Shown here one piece after another: positions 1 through 15,575 of a DNA stretch of 64,000 nucleotides (positions within the stretch are counted from its first letter, which is position 1; each line of letters begins with the position of its first letter). Position numbers and translations under genes: made by a program. The DNA is from Adineta vaga (lineage: Eukaryota; Rotifera), in NCBI GenBank assembly GCA_021613535.1, contig CP075494.1, positions 6,324,001 to 6,388,000 on the forward strand, read 5' to 3'. The notes beneath the pieces were generated by a model, which saw only the letters and a program-made list of their open reading frames with translations, was not told the DNA's origin and did not search any database.

Positions 1-509
1 TTCATCACCATGTTCTTTAGTAATATCTTCGATTTGATCGAAAATTTTACCAAGAAAAGGTGCCGAACCAGGAATTAAAGTAGCACTAGCTGATCGTAAA
101 TATTTCAATGTTTCAGTTGAATCACCAGCTTTGTCTTTAATTTTTTCTTTTAATTCTTGTGCTTTCTTTGCACCTTGCTGAGCTGTACTTACAACTTGAC
201 GAGTACCACTAAAATGATACCATGCAAAGCCTAAGAAAATAATCAAAGTATTGAAATCATATTTAAATGAATTCTTTACCTCCAAGTAGAACAGTAAGAC
301 CACCAGCAATTCCGGCTGTAAGATTTGATCCTGATCCTTGTCCTGCTTGATTAGCAGAAGCTTGTGATGATTGCTAAAAAAAGAAATCGATCAAAATAAA
401 TGTACGATAAAGAAGGATGGCTTACCCAACGATAAGGCGCAACTGATCGAATAGTTGGATTGACACGAGTTGCTCGTATAATAGTACTGAGTGCAATACG
501 ATTCATCAT
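1..509 (-). CDS. Conserved mitochondrial-type membrane protein, C-terminus outside window
   Basis: Three exons fit: 426-509, 280-373 and 1-230, joined in frame by 52- and 49-bp GT-AG introns. The gene reads off the left edge without a stop, so its C-terminus is missing. The N-terminus (MMNRIALSTIIRATR) is rich in R and S and lacks acid residues, like a mitochondrial targeting peptide. A Gly-rich hydrophobic stretch ending AGGLTVLLG is followed by AWYHFSGTRQ, then an amphipathic Lys/Glu helix and a segment with LIPGSAPFLGKIFDQIEDI ending KHGDE-like. From memory, the motif order AWY-FSG-(T/K), Lys-rich helix, FIPG, HGDE occurs in a widespread uncharacterised fungal protein family. I cannot name a function. 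Start choice: two tandem ATGs at 504-509; the first is used. Confidence 0.7.
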
Positions 510-1707
510 TGTTAATTAGAAAGAAAAGACGTTTAGATAGATATAAGAAATATACAAGGTATGCTTTTGAATGAGAAAAAGAATGGTAAATATTTGATTT
601 TGAGAATAGAAGCCTCCGTTGTGAAAGAAAAAATCATTGATTGGTAGATTGATCGACCAATTCATTCGTAGAAATAAATGAATGAATGAAACGATCGATC
701 GATACCATAAACGTCAAAAACTCTAGTTAGTCTCTGTACTTTACGTACGTGCGGACAAACAAACAATTTATCCTTACAAGACTCTTCTCTATGAATAAGA
801 GAATTCAATAAAAGAAGCATTTAAAAAAATAACCTACTCTTTTCCTTTTATTTTCATCAAATATTTTATGTTCATTAGATCTCTCATCTCATCGATGGAT
901 TTTATTCTTTCAAATATTCTCTCATAAACTTTATATACTCAATTTGAATCATTTAATACTATTATAAAATAGTAATGGAAACTTAATGTACATCGTTTTC
1001 TAGTTACTGAGAATGAAGACTCTGTTGATCACCATCGTTTTGTCCATTATTACGATTATCTAATAGTTCTGTAACTGTTAGTTCACTGATTTTGAATCTA
1101 TGAGACGAAAAATGGAATATAAGATTAACGAATATTTATTTCGAATTAGCACATCCACGTTTTTTATTATCTCTAGTAACTTTATCTGCACTAGCCCAGA
1201 ACCTTTTGATTTTATGTTGATCATCATCCCTCGGCAAACGCATACAATGCTCTATTTGTATTCTTTCTAAAGTTAAAAAGGAAACGAACCCATTTCCGAC
1301 TGAAATTGGGAGTCTAAAGCATACGTTCTACTAAAAAAGATAAACAGTCAAACAAAAGCTATCGATATAAGATATATTAAGTTAATCTCACATTTATTTC
1401 ACTAAGTCGTCTTATTACATCAAATACGTCTTTAGACCTGTTTGTGAAGAATACATGAGTTAGACGGCGCTTATTTTTAACATACGATTGATTCACAGAT
1501 AAAATCTTCGAAATAGAAATTATTCGATACTTGATTGAAATTATGAAAAAAACGTTTGTATAACTGATAACATATTTACGTGTGTAAATTGATGAAATTT
1601 ATTTTTGCTACATTTGATTTTAGTTTGTAAAAAAAAGAAAGCAAATACATAATCGTATATAGAAACTACATAAAAACAGTTTAAAAAATTGTCTGCTTTT
1701 TTTCTCT
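510..1707. other. Intergenic region, possible decayed exon pieces
   Basis: No complete gene is visible. On the minus strand, short open stretches at about 1255-1335, 1140-1260 and 1015-1095 read like exon fragments (for example LERIQIEHCMRLPRDDD and KISELTVTELLDN). They cannot be joined with acceptable splice sites and intact frames. They may be remnants of a broken gene or chance. The 3' part also holds the downstream flank of the gene at 1708-2583. Confidence 0.3.
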
Positions 1708-2583
1708 TTATATATCATCCCAAGTTAATGGAATTTTTTTTTCGGTTGATCGATTCGTATGTGAATTATTCAAATCATCCCATGTTAATGGTATAACACC
1801 TTCAATTATCTTGATTGAATCAGCTGCACTATTTTCTGATATTAATCGACAAAATTGTGATAATTTTACAGGATCAATTGAAATTCCATTGATTTCAATT
1901 GTTAAATCAAAACGTGTTTTATAATGACTTCGAAATAGAAAGGATGATTCATGTTCACAAGATAAATGAGCATAAACATATGCATGAATATTCATTTTTA
2001 CTAATGGTTCATCGATTATATATGTATTATTGAATCGAACAATAGTTGATGAATTTTGATGATTTCTACCCCAATTTGGACATTGATCAAGACATTTCGT
2101 CGATATTTCTTTAGCAAGTTTGCCCGGTGTAATTTCAGTTATATTACGTTCACGAAACATTTTTTTAATTGCATCACGTAAATGACTACGAAGATTACTC
2201 CACTCTCGATTATATTCAAAACCATGATTATTAAACCAAAGATCACTAGTATATGAATCTTTTTCCGATGTATATTTTGATGATGATTTTGCTCGAAGAC
2301 TAAGACTTCGTTGTGCACCTTCTGATGTATGGAATTTTTTGCTTATAGTTTCCGGAATATCTTTTGGTGTTTCTTGCCATTCTATATCATTATGATCAGA
2401 ATCAAAACGGTACGATTTAGAATGACTAAACTCACCACATTCAGCTTTTTTCGATATTGATTTTGGATCGAAATATTTCAATAATGTTCCAGGAATACGA
2501 TTAAATACTTCGACCGTTTTCGAATGAATATCTGCTGGAATAAATGGTAAAATTTCATTGATTGTACTGGAAAAGAGTGACAT
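1708..2583 (-). CDS. Unrecognised intronless protein, paralog of the gene at 3188-3823
   Basis: A single uninterrupted reading frame of 291 codons starts at ATG 2583. I do not recognise the family. It shares with the neighbouring plus-strand protein an N-terminal motif (RIPGTLLK followed by F-D), a central block (K-x-x-STIVR followed by an aromatic and VHAYVY in the other copy, IHAYVY here), a late block D-L-(T/S)-IE-(I/L) followed by G-(I/L)-SID, and a C-terminal LTW-(D/N)-D-L. This copy carries about 75 extra residues after the N-terminal motif and repeats the end motif (IPLTWDD twice). No signal peptide or membrane segment is visible. The two genes diverge head to head, about 600 bp apart. 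Confidence 0.7.
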   Translation of the reverse strand: MSLFSSTINEILPFIPADIHSKTVEVFNRIPGTLLKYFDPKSISKKAECGEFSHSKSYRFDSDHNDIEWQETPKDIPETISKKFHTSEGAQRSLSLRAKSSSKYTSEKDSYTSDLWFNNHGFEYNREWSNLRSHLRDAIKKMFRERNITEITPGKLAKEISTKCLDQCPNWGRNHQNSSTIVRFNNTYIIDEPLVKMNIHAYVYAHLSCEHESSFLFRSHYKTRFDLTIEINGISIDPVKLSQFCRLISENSAADSIKIIEGVIPLTWDDLNNSHTNRSTEKKIPLTWDDI

Positions 2584-3187
2584 ATCTGTTGTTGTTAAAT
2601 GTTTTCTATAGCTTGTCTTCTCAATGATTTGTAATGCCTAAAAATGTATACTTTAGCATAGTCAAAAAAAAGGAAATCAATTTAGTTCCACTTACGTTGG
2701 ACGTTGCGTACGCTTTAATGATAGTATGATGATAAAAAGTAAAATTTATACATATATGTATAAAAAACAAATTGATAATATGAGGTGTTTTGTTTTTTTC
2801 TATCGTAGAGATAATGATACGAATGACTTGTTAAGGAAATCAAAACACTCGTAATAATAAAGTTGTTTTTTGATACGGTCTATGCATCGTCATTTATTAT
2901 GTCAAAACATACGATAACCTTGAAATTTGCATGTTTTCGTGCCATATTATTCGTTCATTATCAGAAAGAAAAAGGGTAAAAGGCACGAAATCAGATTGCT
3001 TTTGTACATATATATATATATAAATACATATCTCTTACCTTTTACCTTCAGAGTTACATTCAAGCCGTAAATATTATACAACTTCATCTTCAAGGACATA
3101 TTTTTGAAAAAAAACAAAATATTCATATATAACTGTTTTTGTATTTTATAGAAAAAAAACACATACATATTTTTCAAAACAATCACG
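2584..3187. promoter_or_regulatory. Divergent intergenic region between two paralogs
   Basis: This 604-bp AT-rich spacer separates the two head-to-head paralogs and must contain both 5' regions. A short (TA) run lies near 3007-3021. No clear TATA box or acceptor-like site was assigned. The function as a shared promoter is inferred from geometry only. Confidence 0.35.
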
Positions 3188-3823
3188 ATGGCGTTGGCTA
3201 TGTATACTGGTAATGAATTAGTAGGTTTATTTTCTCAGGAAGTTCGGGAGAAAGGAATGGAAATATTTAGTCGCATACCTGGTACATTATTGAAATTTTT
3301 GGACGAAAAAAAAATCATCAAAAAAGTCATTTTCAAAGATGATATATTGGCAATCGGAAAAATTATGGGTACAGAAAGACAAAAAGATTTGAATAATTTT
3401 AAAAAAAGTTTACGTGATTCAATTAAAGCACGTTTTCGACAAGCAAATGTTAATGAAATTCAACCGGAAGATTTTAGTGAAGATATTACTGCACATTATC
3501 GTGATCAATCGAAAATATGGGCTAAACCAGGTGAAAAATTATCTACGATTGTTCGATATACCAAAGAATATCAAGTAAAAAATCTTCAACATTGGACTAA
3601 AGTTCATGCATATGTGTATATACATATTATTGAAGAATGTGAAAACAATTGGTTTGGGAATAATAATTATAAATTTGGATATGATTTATCAATTGAATTA
3701 AGTGGATTATCAATTGATACAGCCAAAGCATTAAAGTTCAGTCAATTAGTTGCTCAAGGAACAGTTTCAGATTCAATTCGAGCAATCGAAGCACAAACAA
3801 CATTAACATGGAACGATTTGTAA
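3188..3823 (+). CDS. Unrecognised intronless protein, paralog of the gene at 1708-2583
   Basis: A single frame of 211 codons starts at ATG 3188 and ends at TAA before 3824. It aligns with the divergent neighbour: RIPGTLLKFLD near residue 30, LSTIVRY near residue 120, VHAYVYIHI, DLSIELSGLSID, and a C-terminal TLTWNDL. It lacks the long Ser-rich insert of the neighbour. The protein is Lys/Glu rich and looks soluble. No catalytic motif is visible and I do not recognise the family; it may be lineage-specific. Confidence 0.7.
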   Translation: MALAMYTGNELVGLFSQEVREKGMEIFSRIPGTLLKFLDEKKIIKKVIFKDDILAIGKIMGTERQKDLNNFKKSLRDSIKARFRQANVNEIQPEDFSEDITAHYRDQSKIWAKPGEKLSTIVRYTKEYQVKNLQHWTKVHAYVYIHIIEECENNWFGNNNYKFGYDLSIELSGLSIDTAKALKFSQLVAQGTVSDSIRAIEAQTTLTWNDL

Positions 3824-4460
3824 AAAGAAACATTTTATCAAGAAACGTCTTTTATTCATGGTATTGTCTTATATATAAATTCTTCTTTTTTTTTTTACTT
3901 TCAACAGAACATTATCATTTCTTTTTCTTTTTTGTTTTATTTCATTTGTATTGCTTTGTGAAATAAAATAAAGATATTCAGTATTGAAGATAGAACATAT
4001 TAAGATTCAAAGATGAAAGAGACCAAAAACCGAAACTGTTGATGAGTAAGTTTAATCCAAATATAATTGAATTTGAATGTTATATATATATATAGAGAGA
4101 GAGATAATATTGAAGGTGTGCGTATCGATGTACATAATGATGTAAATATAAAACAGTGAATGAATCAAGAATGACGTAATGTACTCTTACATATATTCTG
4201 ACCTTATTTGAATAAAATATACTTTTGAAGATATTTGATGAATGCACATTGTACTCGACAGATTGTGTTTTTATTTAGACATTTATCTCTAGGCTGATAG
4301 GAAACTTTTTTTTCTTCAAGCGGTTGATTCTTTTGATAAATAGTAATGATTTATTTTCGTTCGTTCTTCTTTTATTTTATTGTTTTTTTATATCTTGAAA
4401 ACAACAAACAACAAAACAAAAGGCTTTTACATTGAATTTGTTGTTGTAGTTGATTGATGT
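3824..4460. other. Intergenic, convergent 3' flanks
   Basis: This region lies between the 3' ends of the paralog (+) and RPS23 (-). It contains AATAAA-like signals near 3964-3972, a TA/GA simple stretch near 4081-4106, and T-rich tracts. No coding potential seen. Confidence 0.5.
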
Positions 4461-5059
<599 letters not shown>

Positions 5060-5641
5060 TTGTTTGAGATGACGTCAAAAACCTAGTTGTTATCTAGAAA
5101 CAAAGTAAATGAAAATCGATTCAATTCAACTGAACTATTATACTAAAAAATAATTTCGTAAATAAAACTTTTTTTTTCTTGTTTATTTACAACATCGAAA
5201 AAAAACGAAGCAATCAAAATGTTTGATCGTATTCGAATTGGAGGTCCATATAGATGTCGCTTGAATCATATTTATTTCAATAATAACATTTGATTAGTCG
5301 AAGATTTCAATCGAAGATTATCCATTCGAACACAAAAAAATCTTTCAATCGTCGAATATTGACTTTTTAGTTTTGTTTTCTTTTTCTTTTGCTAATACTA
5401 ACAAACTTGCCTTTCTCAGGGCTTCTTATCAGTTGACTATACCAGACACTTCTATACATAATAAATTTTTTCTTTTTTTTTTCTTTCTTTCTTCTGTTTT
5501 CTTTTTCTCCCAAGAGCAAATAACCCGAATATGTAAACATAATGCTGCTCAGTACGAATATTTCAATATTTTAGATGAAGATGCTTTTTGTGATATGATG
5601 TAAATAGCATAAGATCGATTTGGTTTTGTTTGACTTAGAAC
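5060..5641. promoter_or_regulatory. Bidirectional intergenic region RPS23 / ZFAND4-like
   Basis: This 582-bp AT-rich spacer lies between head-to-head genes. The plus-strand end has a strong polypyrimidine-AG (AG at 5637-5638) only three bases before the ATG at 5642. An open frame at 5373-5603 is T-rich with no protein-like features and is not called. Confidence 0.4.
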
Positions 5642-8600
5642 ATGCTACCAACAAATCAAACAACATCACGAACATTAATACCTGTTAATATTGAAACATT
5701 AGCTGGAACATCATTTGAATTACTTGTTTCACCTTTTGAACAAATACAATCAATTAAACGAAAAATTGAACGACGAGAATGCATACCAAGTTCACATCAA
5801 CATTTAGTTTTTAGATCGAATGAACTTGATGATGAATTATGTTTAAATGATTATAATATTGAAGCTGGTACAACAATTAAACTTGTTTTAGCTATGCGTG
5901 GTGGACCTGTTAATACAAAACGTGTCCCTATTGAAGATAATTTAATTCGAGATATGACAGAATATATCGAGAGTAGTCGAGATGATTGTGATTTAGTCCC
6001 ATCGTCATCATCGTCGAATAAAAATGTCACATTTCTTGTTCTACGTGATGGTGACCAATTTAATTTCTTTCAAGTTATCGATCGAGGTGATGGAACTCTC
6101 TCACCTTTATCAGGTTCAATAAGGTAAATGATTTTTATTGAAAAAAAAGAGAGATTTTCTTAAAAATCTCTTTAATAAATTATTGATTTAGTGCGGCATC
6201 AATGTATAATACTCATGAGACATTAAGTGTGGAACCTGAACCTGAATACGATCAAAAACGACGAGATGATGATCGGAAAATGAAACAAAAAATGGAATTA
6301 ATTCGATCAAAACTAAAAACACACGCACGAAAAGTAAGATATGATTTTTAATCTATTCCAATTTTGTCTTTTGAATAATCAAATAGCGAACATTAGAGAA
6401 TTGATGAATATAAGGAAATGGAGATTATTTATCGATAATCTCACGAGAATATCTTTGTCTTTGTTATTGACTTAGACTCAATGTCACACGATAGAGAACA
6501 ATGATCTTAAACTACTATTTTATCTTACTCTAAAAAAAATTATATTACCACTTTGTAATTTATCCTAACCTTTCGTTTTTATGATTTAACACTTATCTGA
6601 TTGTTCGTGTTGTTTCTTTTTTCTTTCAAGGATAGTCTTCTTCCACCTCGGCCACCTACTTCATCAAAACCAACGAAATCTAATATTCTACATCATCATC
6701 ATCATCATCGTCGTCCTTTTCCGATCGAAGCAACATCAACTATAACTACTCCAACTACTGAACATTTCTCAAGTAATTCATCAGCATTAAAACAACCTCA
6801 AACTCGATCGTTATCTTATTCATTTTCTACGAATATTTTTAATCCGTATAATTTATTATCAACATCAAATATCAATCGAACGAATCTTCTTCATGAAGAA
6901 GATAGTGAAGATGATGATGACAGTCCAGATGAAGAAGACGACGATGACGATGATGATGATGATCAAAAACTTTCTACACAAAAAATTTTCGGTGGAAGAT
7001 CATTTTCATCATCTATTTATTATCAACGAAAACATCATCATCATCATCACCACCATCACCATCATCATCATACAGCTAAAAATTTATTTAGTCAAGAGAC
7101 GGCAACAACAACAACAGCAACAACAACAGATAATACAACTGGTAGTAGTAGAGTGCTAATAGATTATATTCATCGAATTTCACCAACGATACCAATTGTT
7201 TCGACATCATCACGAATGCTTTCAGCAACTAAATGTTTGAATACGTCGGATGAACCGATTAGTTCAGATGAAAAAAATGATTCCACGAATGAAATTCTCT
7301 ATCATCATTCACATACTTCTCCAATGCTAGAATTAATTGATGATGAAACAATATCTTCTACGAATATAACACGAAAACCTACGGCTGATCTTCAAAGTCG
7401 AAATGAAACATCATTAAGTAAACCTATATGGACAGATGATGATGAACAAATCAATGTTTCGGATGAATATATACCTGGTGAACGAACATCTACAAGTCAA
7501 TCAATGATATTTTGTCATCAAAATAGTTCAACAAATATAACATCAATTCCAACATTACCTCAAGTAATAAAAAAATCGACTTTACCATCAACAAGTCAAC
7601 AATTTTATCATCATCATAAACCATCAAATTCTGAACAACCGCAACTGAACAAAACAATAACACGACCATTAAGACCTCTTTCATTAGCAAAATATCGACG
7701 AATATCATCGAATGTACATTTATCAACGTCATTACAACCTCAAACATTGATCGGTGGTGCTACTTCGACGAATTCTTCCAATGAATTAATTAATAATAAC
7801 AGCCATGGACTTGGAATTAATAGAAATAATAGTACAGATTCTTTCAATGAACATTTAATGCTTAATAAACGAATTGAAATACTTAAAACACCTGGTAAAC
7901 AACAACCAACTGCTCCATCTCCTTCTTCATTGTCCAACACCAATCTCTCTCCTGCATCGTTACCGCCACCACCTCCTCCTCCTTCAAAACGACATTTTGC
8001 TCAACAAGATATCAAGCCTACAACTACAATCCCTCCGATAACAACATCAATACCACCCTCAAGATCTTCATCTCTTATACCAATCGACAATACAAAAGTC
8101 ACCATTGGTAATTAAGTTTAATAAACGATAAGCGACAGGAGTCAATATCATTCATTTTTAGAAACTATTGGTTCAAAAACTGTATCTGCACTTCTTCGTC
8201 AAAATGCTACAATTGAACCTGTTGACACTTCACGAGGTGTTGGTAAACATCTCGTTTCATTACTTACAACTGCATCAAAAGAAACAACTTCAACTAAAAC
8301 TAGTATAGTTTTTAATGATTTAATCTTTTTCTTCTTCAATTTCTTTCTTTTAATCATAGATTATAAACAACCATCACGTGATGCAATTATTGACGAACGT
8401 TTTAAAGTAATTCAAACAAATAAATCACTTTTAAATACAAAACAAATAATGTTGAAATTTCTAGTTCGATTCAAAACTAACAAATTCTCTTTCATCGAAT
8501 ATAACAGCAACGACTAGTACTAGTAGTACTTGTAATTCAAATAGATTACCACCTGTTATTCGCAATCGAAAATCAACAGCAAAATGTTTTCTTTGTAAAA

Positions 8601-8829
8601 AGAAAACGGGATTAGCAACAACGTATCAATGCAGGTATGAAATCCGACTTGTTCGAAACTTTATTTTTACTAAATGAACGTATTTGACTTTAGATGTGGA
8701 AGTTCATTTTGTAGTGAACATCGTTATCCTGAAGCTCATGCTTGTGCATTTGATTATAAAGCGGAAGGCAAACGTTTAATCGAACGAAATAATCCATTAG
8801 TTACCGCTCCAAAATTACCGAAGATCTGA
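5642..8829 (+). CDS. ZFAND4: Ubiquitin-like and AN1 zinc-finger protein (ZFAND4/ANUBL1 type)
   Basis: Seven exons (5642-6123, 6192-6333, 6631-8107, 8162-8302, 8360-8406, 8465-8634, 8694-8829) give 864 residues. Residues about 12-95 form a ubiquitin-like domain ending LAMRGGP, a family hallmark. The long middle is low complexity: a six-His run, acidic runs around residues 295-320 (about 6901-6963), and 13 consecutive His (7034-7072). The C-terminus is an AN1 zinc finger: CFLC, then CRCGSSFC, then H and H-x-C ligands (RYPEAHACAF). AN1/Ubl proteins are linked to ubiquitin-proteasome functions; ZFAND4 itself is poorly characterised. The 297-bp second intron is longer than its neighbours. Ubl plus AN1 order matches the vertebrate protein. 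Confidence 0.88.
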
Positions 8830-11341
8830 TTTCATTTATCGTGTTTTCTTTTTCTATTCATTACTGATATATCAAATACCTATCCCTCCGTTGACTTTTG
8901 CATATCTGTGCAACATGAGTTTTGTTTTCTTTTTCGATAATTAACCGTTTATGTGTGAGCGTGTGTGTATCTTTTCTTTTCTTCTTCTTCTTCTTCTTTC
9001 CATTAAGCTTGAGCTTATGCTTCATTTTGCTTTTTTTGTATCTATATTGAATTAAAACATATACATATATTCTTTTGCATAAGCAAAGAATGACGCGAAT
9101 GATTCGCGAGAACAGTAGCAAAAAACAAACTCCTCGTGCTGAACAGTCTCGCTCGAGGATAAAAGATACTTACACATATTTTTGTATAAAAACTCTGTAA
9201 CATCATCTTCATTCTCATTAAAAAAATGCATTTATGGTTCTGTTTCTTTTGCTTCCTTCCGGTTTCTTTTTCTAGCAACGCGTTCTTCTTTTTCTGTTTG
9301 CGTTTTCTTCTTCTTGTGCTTGCTAGTGATATTGACCAAACCAAATATGCACTCGTTTATATTATATGCGAGCAAATATATTCTGTATAATATTCACAAA
9401 TGTGTGTCTGCGAATGAAAAACTGCAGATGATAATAATGAAGAACAAAATATTAAATAAAGAAATTGTTTTTTTTATTGAACTCATCAATCGAAGTACTA
9501 TTTTTAATATTCAAATTGCATATGATCTTTTTCTAGATTGAGATCATGGTTTAAGAGCTATGCAAAGAAACGGATCTTGAGGTATTTCAATGTTGTAATT
9601 CTAAGTGTCTTGTTGTCATAACCTATAAGTCAAATACAATTGATTAGAGACATATGAAAATCTCGAGAGAAATTGAAAGTTTCTAAATCAATAAATATTT
9701 TGATGAAATGATGCATGTCCTAATATATTTTTGTCTTGTAATCATGAAGACTATATTGTTTGTCATATGTTATGTACTATGTGACTGTTGTCTATTTTGA
9801 AGTTCAAAGTATTTTGTTACATTTACAATGATACAATGAAGGTAAGAATAAAACATCAGTTATTAAACTTGGTGTATGTCTTATGTTGTATATCAATGAT
9901 TATGTACACATACCTTGATATGAATGTAATTTATTTCTAAATTGCTTGAGAGAAAGACATCATCATTGTCATTGCGGATTATCGGTTTTTACGTAAGATT
10001 TCACAGAATTCTACTGAATGCAGAAATATATATATATATATATATATATAAAAGCAACAAAAAATGAACATCTATCCGGCGAAAATGTCACACGATCGTT
10101 CTAATCATTGTAAAACACGACATAATAGAAATTAGTTTCTCGACAGAATCAGATTACATTGAAGAAAATCTATCGGATATTAACTAAATGAACACTTTAG
10201 TCGAAGAAAATCGATCGGTTTATCTAATCGACATTCCGACTTTCTTTCTAAGATGACATCAACTAACGTGTTAATCTTATTTATTTTGATTATCGAAAAT
10301 ATGATTAACATTCGACAGAAATTAGTACAAAGCTCTCGAACTTTGACCGTTTATTATCATTCAAGGTTTTATTCACTTCACAGTTTATTAAAAAAAACTG
10401 TCAATCGTATTGTTCTTAATTTTTTTTCTCTCTGATGCATAATTAATTACATTATGTCAAAAGAGATTTTCTATAAAAAAAAAAGGTGAACAATGCATTT
10501 TATTCCACCTCATAATAATCAGACTTCGCTCTGCATGACAATATTCTAGGCAAAAACAGACAGAAAAACCGTTTACGTCAAAGTGACAAAAAAAGAATTG
10601 AAACAGAGAAGAAAGAAAAAGAAATTTATAGAGGTTAAATAGCAAACTATTTGCCGGAAATAGAAGCTAAGTAAATGATGGAGTATAAGAAAAAAAAATT
10701 ACTCATTATAACAAAGGAAAAGTGTTATTTATTTTTATTTTAGATTCTATATTATCAATTATCACGATTCAATGTTAGTATGAACAGGAGAAGAGGATTC
10801 ATCGAATCAACGTGGATGTCTTGTTATTAATTAGAAAGTTTTATTCATCCTGAAGATAAGATGATAGTATTTGTAATGATTGCTGGTTTTCTATTGTTTT
10901 CAAGTTGTCTTCTTCAATAACATCGACTCTTGTCTTTCTCATATTAATTAGATATTTATATTCATGATCTTCGTCGGTACATTTTTTCTTCTCGAAAACA
11001 ATTGTATTTTCTCCCTTTCGGAGAACGATAGAATTGTGAAGTAGTAATGCTTATTAAAAAAGAGCAGAGTTACATTGATTTTTTTTCTCTCTTTCTTCCT
11101 TTTTCCGGATGTGTTTTCTTGTTCTTCATCTTCGAAACGGAGTTTTTCTCTTCCAAGACATGTTCATGAATAGTGACAGAAATTTTCTTCTTTCTTCCTC
11201 CTGCAACGTTTTTTTTTTCTTCTTCACCAAAACAACAACATGAAGATCAGTCGGACTATCATAATCCAGTAGTCTTTTTTCTATCAATAAAAACCTTATC
11301 GCATTACAAGAATAGATGAAATCCTTTTTTTTCTAGATAAA
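8830..11341. other. Intergenic, no gene seen
   Basis: About 2.5 kb between ZFAND4-like and NSF. It holds an (AT)n tract at 10026-10051 and several T-rich and TTC-rich stretches. Open frames here are simple-sequence rich and have no recognisable features. The right end carries the pyrimidine tract and AG (11335-11336) in front of the NSF start. Confidence 0.5.
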
Positions 11342-14474
<3,133 letters not shown>

Positions 14475-14913
14475 AATTTCTAAACAAAAAAATTCTTTCT
14501 TTTTTTGTCGCTCTTATCTGTTACCTTTATCAGTGTCGTTTGTTTGTGCAATAAAAAAAGTCTTCGTTCTTTTTATTTACTAATGATGTGTTATTAGTCG
14601 GGCATAGAATTTTATCGTTCGTTTCTCGTTTTTTTTTCTTCTTTCTAGTCAATTGCTTTATGTTTTGTATATGAAAAAGAAGTAAATGACATCATTTCGA
14701 TTATTACTATTCTTTTTTTTTTGTGTAAGAATTCATTCCGATTACGTACGATCGAGATTTGCCGAACACAAATAACGAAAATCTTTATCATCACTAATGT
14801 TTTTATTTATGCAATAGATTCCAGTCATATTTTCTGTAGTTGTATATCTCGTCTTTTTTTCTGTGTAGATAGATAACCTTTTTCTATCCTATTGTGTTTT
14901 TTCTTGTAGATCA
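14475..14913. other. Intergenic between NSF and V-ATPase e
   Basis: 439 bp of T-rich sequence with an AATAAA-like signal near 14551. A polypyrimidine run with AG at 14908-14909 lies four bases before the next ATG. No coding potential seen. Confidence 0.5.
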
Positions 14914-15264
14914 ATGGAAAAATTTGAAATTACATTGATTATTGTAACTGTTTTTTGGGGTTTACTTGGTATTGTCTTACCATTTCTTATCCCAAAAGGA
15001 CCACATAAAAGGTAGATATTTTGAAGATTATCTTCGTTTTGAAATCCATATTTCTATTTCAGACTTATACAAATAATGCTATCGTTGACATCTGCATGTT
15101 GTTGGATGTTGTATGTTGAATATTTTCGAATTAATAATAGATTTTATTTTGTATTTTCTAGTTGGTTATGCTTTTATCTTCACCAATGGAAACCGCTCTT
15201 CGGACCACAGATTGAAAGTGGCCATGCACGAATGCTTCGTAGTATCTGGGGAGAAGAATTATAA
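14914..15264 (+). CDS. ATP6V0E: V-type proton ATPase subunit e
   Basis: Three exons (14914-15011, 15063-15110, 15162-15264) give 82 residues, the usual family size. The protein has two hydrophobic helices. The first is within MEKFEITLIIVTVFWGLLG; the second spans LTSACCWMFWLCFYL, followed by the family motif NPLFGP-like KPLFGPQ. Subunit e is a small hydrophobic subunit of the membrane Vo sector. The ATG follows an acceptor-like TTCTTGTAG by four bases. NSF lies 440 bp upstream and MGST3 follows 311 bp downstream, all on the same strand. Confidence 0.9.
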
Positions 15265-15575
15265 TATTATTCAATAATTTTATGATATATTTTCTTTTTT
15301 ACATTTGTGTGTTTTTCTACTGTCGAATAAATACATCTTCTTTTCTTACATAACGAATAATCTGATTGCCCTCCGCCCTCTTCTACGATTAATATTATTT
15401 TCTTCATTCATTCCTCTGTCGTATATGTATATATGCTGATGGATGATAAACGTGTGTTTTTTTTACACTGGATCGTTCGTTCTTTAACTACTATCAATGA
15501 CAGGCAAAAACAAACGCATAGAAGAAATAATTTGGATTTATTTTTTTTTTCTTCTTTCACTTCTAGAATTAGAAT

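Noticed and set aside
1015-1335. Minus-strand exon-like pieces (LERIQIEHCMRLP, KISELTVTELLDN)
   Set aside because: No donor/acceptor pairs join them in frame and the apparent introns would be too short. Kept only as a possible gene remnant.
10026-10051. (AT)n and other microsatellites considered as CRISPR-like or regulatory arrays
   Set aside because: Plain simple sequence without repeat-spacer structure.
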